From Verrucomicrobiota bacterium (lineage in GTDB: Bacteria; Verrucomicrobiota; Verrucomicrobiia; Opitutales; Opitutaceae): a stretch of DNA of 64,000 nt. The stretch covers positions 284,682-348,681 of the forward strand of contig JACRQG010000032.1 in NCBI GenBank assembly GCA_016222805.1, written 5' to 3'. The notes beneath the pieces are model-generated. The model saw only the letters and a program-made list of their open reading frames with translations, had not been told where the DNA came from and searched no databases. Both the position numbers and the translations under genes were made by a program. Positions 53,201 through 62,052 of the stretch are shown here, piece by piece. Numbering within the stretch: the stretch's first letter is position 1; the number at the start of each line of letters is the position of its first letter.

Positions 53201-54462
53201 AGCAGTTTGAAAACCTCGGGGACCAAAGAGGCGAGCCAGCACGCCGTTTCCTCCACCTGCGGCCAGAGGCGCGGGCGGCCGCTGCTCGTGTCGCAGAGCG
53301 ACTGGACAATTTCAGTTGGCGGAATGCCGCGGAGCTGCAGGTAGCGCGCGGCGAGGTATTCCGCATAGGACTGATGGCGCCACGAAAACAGATCGCCGGA
53401 CTGGGCGTCGAAGAGCCCAGTCTGCAAGGTTTCCGCCAGAATCTCGCGCGTAAAGGTGATGGTCGCATCCGGCAGGAGGGTCTTTTGTCCGAGCACATCC
53501 TGGCCGGCGATGGCGCCGACATCCTCATCAGGTCGCCGCTCCGTCGAACCCCAAATCAGGTAACGGTTGGATAGCACGCAAAGGGCCGCGAGATAGGAAG
53601 CGCAAGCCAGACGCTCCTGCAGGGTGCTGGTCAAACGCGGGCGCCCTTTTTCGTCTTGGTGGTGGTCACGGCAGAGCAGCGTGCAGCCTTTCTGATAGAT
53701 TTCGGCTCGGTCGCGGCCCAGCGGTCCGCCTTCCTGCGCTGTCGCCAGGAGCATTCTCAGAGTGATTGGATGCGCGGCGAAAACGTTCACTTCGCGCTCC
53801 TTTACTTCCCCCAGGAACTTCGCCGCATCCAATCCGCTCGCCGCAGCCGCGATCCGAACATCTTGTTCGGTCAAGGGCGTCAGCTCCCAGATTTGAACCC
53901 TTTCACCCTTCTTCTCCTCGCCAAAGGCGCTCCGGAGGTCGCTTTCAATTTCCTCGCGCCACTCCGCCGTGCGACAGCCCAAGCGCAGATAAAGCGAAGG
54001 AAGCTCTTTTCGGAGGTGAGGCTCAATACCAGCGATGATCACCGGGCCCAACTCCGGCACGCGGCGCCAACATTCGTCCAAGCTGTCGAAAAACAGTGCG
54101 AGCGCATGACGACCCTCGATCCAGCCGAAAAATTCCTCGCTTTGGAAAGCCTGTTTTTCGATTAGCGACTCGGTGCGGAGCTTAAGGTCGAGCCGCTTGA
54201 CCACGAAACCCTCGCGCGGCGGCGTGGCGAGCCGGATAGCGTCCATCGCGATCTCGTTCGATTTGCCGGTTCCCGGGTCGCCCAACAGGACGAGACAGCG
54301 AATCTCGGACAACTCCCGCAGCGTTTTGAGGTCGGCCCGTTGGCCAGCAGAAAACCAGTTGGGCTTCGCCTCGGGCGGAACGAGGTAGTCATCCGCGAGG
54401 GTCGGCCTCTCGCCGCGGAGGGACCAGTAACGAAGCCAAGGAAAATTGGGCGCGGGATTCAT
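50275..54462 (-). CDS. STAND (NACHT-like) NTPase with C-terminal PD-(D/E)XK-like nuclease domain
   Basis: A 1395-residue protein with no membrane segment. The NTPase lies at the N-terminus: Walker A LLGDPGTGKS at 59-68 and Walker B LALFFDSLDE at 121-130, followed by a winged-helix-like region to about residue 330 (FSWRHQSYAEYLAARYLQLRG is a typical end-of-NACHT element). Residues 330-1230 are long helical repeats. The last 150 residues contain EPDLVVTAPS (about 1288) and VVVEVKCSWNKE (about 1303), matching the D…ExK core of PD-(D/E)XK nucleases. Known Avs proteins carry effectors at the N-terminus; here the order is reversed. Likely an abortive-infection sensor. No partner gene is evident. 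Confidence 0.75.
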   Translation of the reverse strand: MNPAPNFPWLRYWSLRGERPTLADDYLVPPEAKPNWFSAGQRADLKTLRELSEIRCLVLLGDPGTGKSNEIAMDAIRLATPPREGFVVKRLDLKLRTESLIEKQAFQSEEFFGWIEGRHALALFFDSLDECWRRVPELGPVIIAGIEPHLRKELPSLYLRLGCRTAEWREEIESDLRSAFGEEKKGERVQIWELTPLTEQDVRIAAAASGLDAAKFLGEVKEREVNVFAAHPITLRMLLATAQEGGPLGRDRAEIYQKGCTLLCRDHHQDEKGRPRLTSTLQERLACASYLAALCVLSNRYLIWGSTERRPDEDVGAIAGQDVLGQKTLLPDATITFTREILAETLQTGLFDAQSGDLFSWRHQSYAEYLAARYLQLRGIPPTEIVQSLCDTSSGRPRLWPQVEETACWLASLVPEVFKLLVEENAEVFIRCDPIRLGLDQRARIASGYLDQVRGHQAQVADGREVNRLSRLAHPGLVKQLAPILADRTQDMFLRDLALDMVRACELRELVDQLIVMMFTPGEPGRLRHSAAITLRHWADADIRTKVRAHLKPDLLDNDDVRGCVLGILWPATLTDDELVTFLTRPAKDNYVGSYQLFLGQHFSNGLAKANLVPLVRWARRICEDDNDHDHRPFDGAGAAVLLAAFRSIEKPEVRVEFMAAVKEYTDRHCALFKREGRNLAEEQPWRKIFWRELIASELAIRTTIITASLREAGLVAEEDFDWVIAEATAANPQELQRWLELAFWIFRPTQNLDQIALMEPFAAADKAIADRLRHYTTSQLVDESGERNWQKEQYYRDEKNKAARAKRKPFRQWVDETLSGYETSQKPNFIWGLVKHLRNPVKDFDEPGGHNMSDVGWKNLTDGQRERILALAPGFIPTVTVKPDEVYEKDQTYWNYVAGVSFLLELLQAGSTWPAAQSDAFWDSWTPAIIQYQENIYHVEDEAWQPLFKLTFERAKPAFLTAIARWLFERGDLSFPTKRFELLPIGSDPELEAVFLKHALQNTWKGSSEFDFLGFLLRRKSERTEEMLRSWLPNQGAPAHEKGPLADALLMCGRPALYAHATIDRMLQDPAWGRNAFFHLASMGGVRSDWVDVVDAERLARVWEFLDREFPGDPHEDGGGTVTAVHELAIFRSHLVTYIQKRGTAEAIEAFRGLLRRHPDYNWLGQVLARTREIARRESWKPPLASATIAYLAQTGTPPLCNTADLADAVKASLGRYQALLKGPNPPTELWNESAGPVKVWTPKDEENVSDCLARHLERDLKSHQVHVARESELRQGTPAAKGDEPDLVVTAPSASGDGQKLSVVVEVKCSWNKETVTGMEQQLLSRYLRGLPCGIYVVAHFNCASWSDTDYRKKQMLSGNSLDEVSGILETERQRLAATTPLRLDVVILDASV

Positions 54463-54657
54463 GCGGCAATCGATGTTGTGCGGCCCAGTTTCTAGTCTCC
54501 GCGAATGAGAAGTTCGACGCAGGCGGGCAGTCCGGGAACGTTGCGATGCATGACCTCCTCAATGCAGTGCACCGCGTATTCGAGGGCGTTACCTTTTTCG
54601 TTGGAGCTGGCCATGGAGGTGGAATCGCTTTGCCGAAGCTCTGGTTACGGCAACGAA

Positions 54658-55392
54658 TTAGCCATCTCTCGGCAAGGAGTTATGTTCGCTTATGGGCAAG
54701 ACCTCCGCCCAACGCTCCAAGGTTTTTTTGGTAGAAACCCACTCGGGAAGTGCGCGGTCCAAAAGTCGGTAGAACTCCGGACCGTGGTCGTGATGGCGGA
54801 GATGGCAAAGCTCATGGAGTAGCACGTAGCGAACGCAATGAACAGGGACTCGAACCAGAATGGGGTTGAGCATCAGAAACCCCGACGGTGTGCAACTGCC
54901 CCACCTTCCTCCCATTTCGCGTAATTTGAACTCGGGTCGCTTCACGCCATGCTTGCGCATCACCTTCGAGGCGACGTCGAGTTCTCTTGATAGCACGCGC
55001 TTTGCCTCGCCGAGATACCAGGATCTGAGCGCACGTTGCACGGCTTCGGGCGAATTGGCGCTGCGCAGCAGGACTTCGATATACTCGCCGACCACGCCGA
55101 CCATGGTGCTCGGCATACGTTCAGCAATTCGCAGCTGGTATTGTCGCCCCAGCAAATAGTGGGTTTCGCCCGCTACGAAACGAGGCGCGGACGGCAGCGG
55201 ATGGTAGGAGCGAAAGAAAGCGCGCTGTTTCTCGATCCACCGGCGACGTCGCTCCACCGCCGCAGCAATCTCACCATCTCCGCTTTCATTTGGGGCGAGA
55301 ACCTCGATGGCGAGGTCAGGATGAACCTGAATCGCGATGGTGCGCCGGCGGGACGAGCGGCGAATCGCATAGTCCAAGGCCATCGCTGTCAT
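54658..55392 (-). CDS. YgjP-like (DUF45) metal-dependent hydrolase
   Basis: A 244-residue protein with the zinc-binding motif HELCHLRHHDHGPEFY near residue 195 (HExxH plus the third histidine after ten residues). The preceding MGGRWGSCTPSGFLMLNP is the other conserved YgjP element. Such DUF45/M48-type proteins occur frequently in type I restriction loci. The start overlaps the hsdR stop by four bases, so it is the last gene of that operon. Its substrate is unknown. Confidence 0.88.
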   Translation of the reverse strand: MTAMALDYAIRRSSRRRTIAIQVHPDLAIEVLAPNESGDGEIAAAVERRRRWIEKQRAFFRSYHPLPSAPRFVAGETHYLLGRQYQLRIAERMPSTMVGVVGEYIEVLLRSANSPEAVQRALRSWYLGEAKRVLSRELDVASKVMRKHGVKRPEFKLREMGGRWGSCTPSGFLMLNPILVRVPVHCVRYVLLHELCHLRHHDHGPEFYRLLDRALPEWVSTKKTLERWAEVLPISEHNSLPRDG

Positions 55393-58300
55393 GCGTAGCG
55401 GGCACGTGCAATTCCCAGCACACCCTCGATGATAAGATCGATGGAATCGAAATCCAAATCGAGCCCGTGCTGGTCCTTAAAATCATGCAGATAGTCGTCG
55501 ATTCTCGCTCTCATCGCGTTTTGCACATCGGCGTTTCGCGTCCAGTCACGCCGGCGCTCCGCCTTTACGATAGTGTCGATTTTGATGGCCGCTTCGACCG
55601 CCATCTGACGTTGAGCCTCGGTATTAAGCCCGCGACGGATCCACGTTTCTTCTAAAACGCCAAAAAATGCCCGTGCCGCAGGCTGACTGTCGAGCGCATG
55701 GGGAGTGTCGATGCGCTCGCGGTCGGTGACTTGGCGGTAAGCGTCCTGCATCTGGGCCAGATACTCGGCATCGGTAAGTCGCTCGGCGCGATGCTCGGCA
55801 ATGACATCTTCGATGATCCGTGAAAGTTTGCGGTAGAAGAATGGATCTTCCGCAATGCGCTCGGTGAAGGTGCGCTTCAGCCGGCTGGCGATGGTGTCAG
55901 CCCTGGCTCGGTCGGAGTGCAGTCGATCGATCTCCGCCTGAAATTTCTCCCGCTCGTGGATATTCGTCAGCTGCGTGATTTGCAGGACTTCGTCCGACTT
56001 CACGTGGGTGTGCAGCAGCTTTCGCACGCGGGCTTCGTATTCCGCGTGATCGATGTCTTCTGCGCAGCGTTGCTTCAGCGACACGCGCATGGCCTGGAAA
56101 CGCACCAGGTCACGCTTGTAGAGTTCCACTGTTTCGGCAGGGGTTCGCTCGACCCAGCCTTCGCTCGACAACGCCAACCCTAGTGTGCGGGAAAACCGAG
56201 AAAGCCGCTCGTAGAAATCCTGACGCAGCTCCTCGTTGTCATAGAGCAGCCGCTCGCAGCTTTCGTTGTCAGCACGGGCGCCCAGCGACTTGAAAACGGC
56301 CAGCAAGGCCGAGTGATGCTGCCGCAGGTTTTCGACCTCGTCGGCGACATTTCGCAACGCCTGCGCCAGGTCCGACTCGTCGAACTCTGGCAGAGATCCG
56401 TAGAGATCGAGTGCCGCACCGAGTTCCCGGATCACGCCGAAGTAGTCGATGATGAGTCCATACTCCTTGCCCGGAAACAAACGATTCACACGCGCAATCG
56501 CCTGAAGCAGCGCGTGGCCTTCCAATCGGCGACAGAGGTAAAGCACGGTCGTGCGCGGGGCATCAAAGCCGACGAGCAATTTGCCCACGACGATCAACAG
56601 CTCCGGTTCCTCGCCGTGTTTGAAGCCGCCCGTAACTTTCTCCAGGTAGGCCTCCTCCGATCCATAGCGCTGCATCATGCCATTCCAGAAACGCTGAACC
56701 TCTGCCTTGGCGGCACCGGACAACCCATCGTAGCCGACATCGTCATCGTTGTCCTCGGGTCGATCTGGCGCGGAAATCACGACCTCCGAAGTCACTTTCC
56801 CTAATTCGTCGAGGAACGCTTTCATTTTGAGCGCCACGGCCTTGTTGGCCACCGCTACCATACCGCGAGCCCCCGTGCCCTGCAAAAACCGGCTGAAGTG
56901 TTCGCTGATGTCGAGCGCCACGAGCTGCAGTTTGCTCTCCACCTCGTTGAGCTGCGTTTTTGTGCCAAGCTTGCGCTTGAGCGCCACCTTCTGCGGCTCG
57001 GACAGGGGCTCGCTGACCACGCCGAACCATTTATCAATACCCGCGGCATCCACGCTCTGTAGGATATGCCGCCCCTCGTAGAGGAGCGGCACGATGGCCG
57101 CGTCATTCAGGGCATCGTTGATGGTGTAAGTCGGCTCGATGAACCCGCCGAATTTCTGCGCGGTATTCTTCTCGGCGTTCATCAACGGCGTGCCAGTGAA
57201 GCTCAGATAACAGGCGCGGGGTAACGCGAGTTTCATCTCGGCGTGCATGGCCGCGTAGTGGCTGCGGTGCCCCTCGTCCACCAACACGAAGAGGTTGGGA
57301 TTGCTACTCACATCGCGGGACGTCCGCACGACGCTGGAGAATTTCTTGAGAACCGTCGTGACGACAGCGCGGCGATTGTCGGCCAACAACTCCTTGAGGT
57401 GCTTGCCGGTGCGGGCGCGGGTGGGAATCAATCCGCATTGGTGAAAGGTGCGTTCGATCTGTCGGTCGAGGTCGATACGGTCGGTCACCAGCACGATCTG
57501 TGGATTGGGGATGTCTGGCTCCATCGCCAGGGCCTTCGCCAGCATGACCATGGTGAGCGACTTGCCTGAACCCTGCGTGTGCCAGATGACGCCACCTTCA
57601 CGCCTCCCCTCAGCGTCGAGATGGCGCACACGATCAAGCGTATTCTTGACGACGAAATACTGTTGGTGGCGTGCGATCTTCTTTTCACCCGCGTCGAACA
57701 GCGTGAACTTGCGCACCAGTTCGAGCAAACGCTCGGGACGGCAGAGACTGTGTAATAACTTCGCCTGGGCGCTTAATCCGAATCCACCGTCCAGTTCCAG
57801 TTCGTCGAAGTAGGGACGCAGGTAAGCGAAGCGGTCGGCGAAGAGTGCATCCTTCTGACCTTCGGTGAGCGGCCGGTTGAGCAGTGCGCCCAGCAACTCG
57901 TCCTGTGGCTCCCGCTCGCTCCACTTTGACCAAAACTTCTCCTTGGTGCCGATGGTGCCAAAACGCGCATCGTGGTCGTTGAGGATGAGCAGGAGTTGGG
58001 CGTAGGCGAAGAGCGGTGCCAGCTTGTTGGGTTGCTGGTAGCCGAGCAGCTGGTGGATGGCGTCGCCCGGCCAGTCCTTGCCGCCAGGGCGCTTGCACTC
58101 GATCACCGCTAGCGGGATGCCGTTGACGAAGAGCACGAGGTCGAGCCGACAGGGTTTGCCCCCGTCCTTGGGTGCGATCTCCACCTCTGCTGCGAGGTGC
58201 CACACGTTGCGCGCCGGCTGCTCCCAATCGATGTAGCGCAGGGTAAAACTCTTCCGGTCACCGGCGATCTCCTCCTCGAAGCTTTTGCCCAACATGAGCA

Positions 58301-58601
58301 GGTCGAGGATTCTGTCGTTGGCCCGCAACAGGCCGTCGTCGAGCGTAGGTGCGAGGACATCTACGGCGGCGCGCAGGTTGTCCTCGGAGAAGGGTTTGGT
58401 CTGTCCCTTGAAACTGATCGTGTTTAGCCGGCGAAGCTGGGCCAGCAGGATGGAGTCGAGCAACACGCCGTCGGGCCGGTTGCCTCGTGCGGTGTGGAGT
58501 TCCACCGGACGTAGATAGGTATAACCGAGCTGCACGAGCAATCGCGCCGCCGGCACCTGCGAGGCGTGGTCTTCAAGGTAGGACGGCGGCGTGAAGCTCA
58601 T
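55389..58601 (-). CDS. hsdR: Type I restriction enzyme R subunit
   Basis: The motor and cleavage subunit, 1070 residues from ATG 58601. The N-terminal PD-(D/E)XK nuclease reads LDLVLFVNGIPLAVIECKRPG (about residues 150-170). The SF2 helicase follows: motif I THTQGSGKS-like WHTQGSGKSLTMV near 345, DEGH near 443, LLVGFDAPRTTVLYLCRRLEGHALLQAIARVNR for motifs V and VI near 680-710. A longer frame to 58718 overlaps hsdS and is not used. It is 13 bases after the end of hsdS. Confidence 0.95.
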   Translation of the reverse strand: MSFTPPSYLEDHASQVPAARLLVQLGYTYLRPVELHTARGNRPDGVLLDSILLAQLRRLNTISFKGQTKPFSEDNLRAAVDVLAPTLDDGLLRANDRILDLLMLGKSFEEEIAGDRKSFTLRYIDWEQPARNVWHLAAEVEIAPKDGGKPCRLDLVLFVNGIPLAVIECKRPGGKDWPGDAIHQLLGYQQPNKLAPLFAYAQLLLILNDHDARFGTIGTKEKFWSKWSEREPQDELLGALLNRPLTEGQKDALFADRFAYLRPYFDELELDGGFGLSAQAKLLHSLCRPERLLELVRKFTLFDAGEKKIARHQQYFVVKNTLDRVRHLDAEGRREGGVIWHTQGSGKSLTMVMLAKALAMEPDIPNPQIVLVTDRIDLDRQIERTFHQCGLIPTRARTGKHLKELLADNRRAVVTTVLKKFSSVVRTSRDVSSNPNLFVLVDEGHRSHYAAMHAEMKLALPRACYLSFTGTPLMNAEKNTAQKFGGFIEPTYTINDALNDAAIVPLLYEGRHILQSVDAAGIDKWFGVVSEPLSEPQKVALKRKLGTKTQLNEVESKLQLVALDISEHFSRFLQGTGARGMVAVANKAVALKMKAFLDELGKVTSEVVISAPDRPEDNDDDVGYDGLSGAAKAEVQRFWNGMMQRYGSEEAYLEKVTGGFKHGEEPELLIVVGKLLVGFDAPRTTVLYLCRRLEGHALLQAIARVNRLFPGKEYGLIIDYFGVIRELGAALDLYGSLPEFDESDLAQALRNVADEVENLRQHHSALLAVFKSLGARADNESCERLLYDNEELRQDFYERLSRFSRTLGLALSSEGWVERTPAETVELYKRDLVRFQAMRVSLKQRCAEDIDHAEYEARVRKLLHTHVKSDEVLQITQLTNIHEREKFQAEIDRLHSDRARADTIASRLKRTFTERIAEDPFFYRKLSRIIEDVIAEHRAERLTDAEYLAQMQDAYRQVTDRERIDTPHALDSQPAARAFFGVLEETWIRRGLNTEAQRQMAVEAAIKIDTIVKAERRRDWTRNADVQNAMRARIDDYLHDFKDQHGLDLDFDSIDLIIEGVLGIARARYA

Positions 58602-58614
58602 AAAATTGAAAGGG

Positions 58615-59820
58615 TCAGACGCGGACGCGTTTCTTACCGGTAAGCAGTAGCTGCATGAGCCCACGTTTTTGGGTGGCGATGGCGACGTACTGTTTGCGGA
58701 GCAGGCGAAGTTCGGCATCCGCTTGCTCCAGCAGTTCGCCTATTTGCTTCTGTTCGGCCAATGTTGGCACCGGTATTTGAATCGACCAGAAATCCGCAGG
58801 TGCAAGGTTGAGCAATCCATCGTTACGGACGCCATAGTTGATTCGGCGCTGGAGTTGCTGATCAAGACCACGGGCGAGAAAGAAATACTTGTAGAAAAGC
58901 GGATCAAACCCCGAATCCTTTATACTAAAACATATCCACACCCCAGGCACTGCTCCTTCGTTGAATTCCTCTAAGCGGTAAATGCAGCCATAGGGAAAAC
59001 GAGTTGAATTCCCTTTATTGTAAGCGAACTCTCCCCGCCGCAGCAGTATGTAATGGTCCAGCACACGCCCAGCTTTGGTGTTGCTGTATTTTTCACGCCG
59101 ATCAACGAAGCCTCTTCCAGCTGTGATGCTTAGAGCATAGCGGGTATTTGACTGAGGCGGCCTTGTGACTTCGTCAAAAACAAAGTCCAAGCGAGCATGC
59201 TGCCATATCTTGTGATTTCTTTCTCCGAATAACCGCTGCGTAAGCCCACGTCGTCGGCGCTCCTTGGCGCCGATCAAACTCTCGAGCGTATGCAAAGCTA
59301 CGACCCAAGTACTCAGAATTTCGGCAATTCTTTGCTGCTCAGGATAACTAGGCAGTGAAATCGAGAGCTTCTCAAAATAAGGAAGCCCGATCGTGTGAAC
59401 GGTGGAGCCGTTGGATATGCGATCAAACTCGGGCTTCTTCCATTGCAACCACTCGTAGAGGAATAGATTCAACAGCTCCGGGCCACACGTCCATGTGACA
59501 TAGTCCTGGCTAACCGCCATCTTGCGATCGAGGATTGCTGACTTACCTACACTAGAACCACGCAAAAGAATAACCGTCCCCTTGGAATGTATAACTGCCG
59601 ACGAATTCTCAATACCGGCTTTGGTTATACGATATACCGTTTTATCGATTGCTCCTTTATCCAAGCTCTCAGTATCTGCCAATGACACCCAATTGATGCG
59701 TCCGCCCCAATATGCGGGTTCACGCTTAGTTGGAGTATGGCCAGTGCCTCTCTGGGCAAGGGTATCCAAACGCTCAAATCTCCAGGGTTCTGCCTTCACT
59801 GCGTCTCCTCCCTTGACCAA
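58615..59820 (-). CDS. hsdS: Type I restriction enzyme S subunit
   Basis: A 401-residue specificity subunit with two target-recognition domains. TRD1 starts RFERLDTLAQRGTGHTPTK and ends near LPSYPEQQRIAEILSTWVVAL; TRD2 starts after RRRRGLTQRLFGE and ends at IPVPTLAEQKQIGELLEQADAELRLLRKQ, with the matching EQQ/EQK-helix dimer elements. The gene is more AT-rich than its neighbours, as is usual for fast-exchanging TRDs. It lies between hsdM and hsdR. Confidence 0.93.
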   Translation of the reverse strand: MVKGGDAVKAEPWRFERLDTLAQRGTGHTPTKREPAYWGGRINWVSLADTESLDKGAIDKTVYRITKAGIENSSAVIHSKGTVILLRGSSVGKSAILDRKMAVSQDYVTWTCGPELLNLFLYEWLQWKKPEFDRISNGSTVHTIGLPYFEKLSISLPSYPEQQRIAEILSTWVVALHTLESLIGAKERRRRGLTQRLFGERNHKIWQHARLDFVFDEVTRPPQSNTRYALSITAGRGFVDRREKYSNTKAGRVLDHYILLRRGEFAYNKGNSTRFPYGCIYRLEEFNEGAVPGVWICFSIKDSGFDPLFYKYFFLARGLDQQLQRRINYGVRNDGLLNLAPADFWSIQIPVPTLAEQKQIGELLEQADAELRLLRKQYVAIATQKRGLMQLLLTGKKRVRV

Positions 59821-59896
59821 GAAACACGCAGCTGTTGCGAAAGGTGTAGCGATTGCCGAAGACCGAAGTCAGACGGGGTATTCGTAAGTAGCCCGC

Positions 59897-61393
59897 TCAT
59901 AGCCCGAGTTCCTTCAGGTAGCCGCTCATGCGTTTGCGAACGTTGGCCAGTTGGTGTTCTAGGTCGTCGATCTCGGCCTGCACCGCGCCCACATCAATTT
60001 CGGGCTCGGGTTCAAAGGTATCGACGTATCGCGGGATATTGAGGTTGTGGTCGTGATCGGCGAGCTGCTCAGGTGTAACGCGGGCTGAGTATTTGGCGAC
60101 GCACTTGCGCTTCTCATACGTCGAGACAATGCGGTCGATATCCGCGGGGCGCAGGCGATTGCTCTTGGTCTCGCTCTCGAACTCGCGGGAGGCGTCGATG
60201 AAGAGCACGTCGGTGTCCTTACGCCCGCGCTTGAAAATGAGGAGAGCTGCCGGAATGCCCGTGCCGAAGAAGAGATTTTCCGGCAGGCCAATGACCGCAT
60301 CCAGGACGTTTTCCTCAATGAGCGCGCGGCGGATTCGGCCCTCCGCACCGCCGCGGAAAAGCACGCCGTGTGGAATCACCACGCCGACGCGGCCACCGTT
60401 TGCGTGGGCGGTTTCGACCATGTGAGAGATGAAGGCCCAGTCGCCTTTGCTCTTTGGGGGCACGCCACGGTGGAAGCGCTGGTGGCGGTCGGCGGCGGCC
60501 TCCTCGGCCCCCCACTTATCGAGGGAGAAAGGAGGATTGGCCACGACGACATCGAAACGCATCAGCCCGTCGTTTTCGAGGAGCTTGGGGTTGCGCAAGG
60601 TATCGCCGCGCTCGATGCGCGCGCCATCTTGTCCGTGCAGGAACATGTTCATTTTGCACAGCGCCCACGTGGCGCCGTTCTTTTCCTGCCCGTAGAGAGC
60701 GCAATTGCCGTCCGGCACCTCGGCGGCGGCGCGGAGCAGGAGCGAACCGGAGCCGCAAGTGGGGTCGCAAATGCGGTCGCCGGACTTGGCACCGACTAGG
60801 CGGGCCAGCAGCGAAGCGACCTCGCGCGGGGTGTAGAATTCGCCGCCCTTCTTGCCAGCGCCTGCGGCAAAATTGGCGATGAGGTATTCGTAGCAGTTAC
60901 CGATGACGTCCTGCCCGCCGATGCGGGAAGGGCGCAAATCGAGGAGCGTCGAGTTGAAATCTTCGAGCAGGTGCTTGAGGAGAGCGTTGCGCTCGCGGGT
61001 CTCGCCGAGCTTGTCGGAGTTGAAGGAGATGTTACGGAAGACGCCATCGAGCTTCTGCTTATTGGCGTTTTCGATGGCGGCGAGGGCCATGTCGATCTCA
61101 CCGCCGATGTTGGTGTCGTTGCGCAGGGCGTAGAGTGCGGCAAAATCGCAACCCGGCGGAACAACGAAGCGCTCGCGGGCGAGCTGGCGGTTGATGCGTT
61201 CGGAATCGCCTTTGTATTTCAACTTCAGCTCGGCGACGCGGTCGGCGTGGACATCGGAGAGGTATTTAAGGAAGAGGAAGATGAGGATGTAATCTTTGTA
61301 TTCACTCGATTCGATGGAGCCTCGGAAAGTGTCACAGGCACGCCAGACGAGGCGGTTAATTTCGGCTTGGTCGATATGGGGATGGTCGGGCAT
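59897..61393 (-). CDS. hsdM: Type I restriction enzyme M subunit (N6-adenine methyltransferase)
   Basis: A 498-residue methyltransferase. The N-terminal HsdM helical domain begins NRLVWRACDTFRGSIESSEYKDYILIFLFLKYLSD. SAM motif DPTCGSGSLLLRA is near residue 210 and the catalytic NPPF (VVVANPPFSLDKWGAEE) near 286. The C-terminal HsdM region with AALLIFKRGRKD is present. The half-size S gene begins just upstream (13 bases), hsdS 77 bases downstream. Confidence 0.96.
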   Translation of the reverse strand: MPDHPHIDQAEINRLVWRACDTFRGSIESSEYKDYILIFLFLKYLSDVHADRVAELKLKYKGDSERINRQLARERFVVPPGCDFAALYALRNDTNIGGEIDMALAAIENANKQKLDGVFRNISFNSDKLGETRERNALLKHLLEDFNSTLLDLRPSRIGGQDVIGNCYEYLIANFAAGAGKKGGEFYTPREVASLLARLVGAKSGDRICDPTCGSGSLLLRAAAEVPDGNCALYGQEKNGATWALCKMNMFLHGQDGARIERGDTLRNPKLLENDGLMRFDVVVANPPFSLDKWGAEEAAADRHQRFHRGVPPKSKGDWAFISHMVETAHANGGRVGVVIPHGVLFRGGAEGRIRRALIEENVLDAVIGLPENLFFGTGIPAALLIFKRGRKDTDVLFIDASREFESETKSNRLRPADIDRIVSTYEKRKCVAKYSARVTPEQLADHDHNLNIPRYVDTFEPEPEIDVGAVQAEIDDLEHQLANVRKRMSGYLKELGL

Positions 61394-61405
61394 GGTGCGG
61401 GTGGC

Positions 61406-61993
61406 TTAGCGGAGGTGGGAAAGGGTTAGGCGGCGGGCGAGGGCGAGCATCTGGCGGCGGCGTGCTACCGCGAGTTGTTCGCTGAGTGCACGCTCTTGCA
61501 GCAGCAGGTGGTAGTATTCGATAAAGCGAAGCTGCCAATCCAGCGGAGGCACGGGTATTGAAATTTGGCCTACGGTTTCGCGATTCAGGAACGGAATTCC
61601 ACTCCCCGCGGCATGCTGGTGGAGGTAGTCCTGCGTCTCAGGCAGGTTGAGATACCACGCGACATAGGACGGATGAACTGACGAGCCGGGTTTGACGCGC
61701 AGAATGTGGAACAGAGAAATCGCCACCGCGCCCTCGGCAGAAGGCATGATCTCGGCGGCGGGAAACCGGGCGCCACGACAGGCAAGAATGACGTCACCCG
61801 TGCGGACGCGATAGCGGTCCACGTTGGTGGATGTATCGATCCGCATAAGATCTGAACCCTCAATCCGGGCGTTTGCGCCCACGTCCTTCAACTGAAGAAC
61901 GGGAATCGCATCGTCATGCAAAGAAGGCTCCAAGCGGGTGCGAAACACACAGCCAGCCTCAATTTGGACTATTTCGGCAAGCGGGTGTGACAT
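61406..61993 (-). CDS. Half-size type I S subunit (single TRD)
   Basis: A 195-residue protein with a single HsdS recognition domain: EIVQIEAGCVFRTRLEPS at the start, VRTGDVILACRGARFPAAEIM in the middle, IPVPPLDWQLRFIEYYHLLLQERALSEQLAVARRRQML as the conserved long helix at the end. Normal S subunits carry two TRDs, so this one would have to dimerise or work with the full S subunit. It is upstream of hsdM while the complete hsdS is downstream, an unusual layout. Either an inactive remnant or an alternative specificity subunit. Confidence 0.75.
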   Translation of the reverse strand: MSHPLAEIVQIEAGCVFRTRLEPSLHDDAIPVLQLKDVGANARIEGSDLMRIDTSTNVDRYRVRTGDVILACRGARFPAAEIMPSAEGAVAISLFHILRVKPGSSVHPSYVAWYLNLPETQDYLHQHAAGSGIPFLNRETVGQISIPVPPLDWQLRFIEYYHLLLQERALSEQLAVARRRQMLALARRLTLSHLR

Positions 61994-62052
61994 GGAGGGG
62001 AAAAGGGAATCGGTGGCGACGTCCCGAAAGGCGTCGCCACCGATGGGCGACG

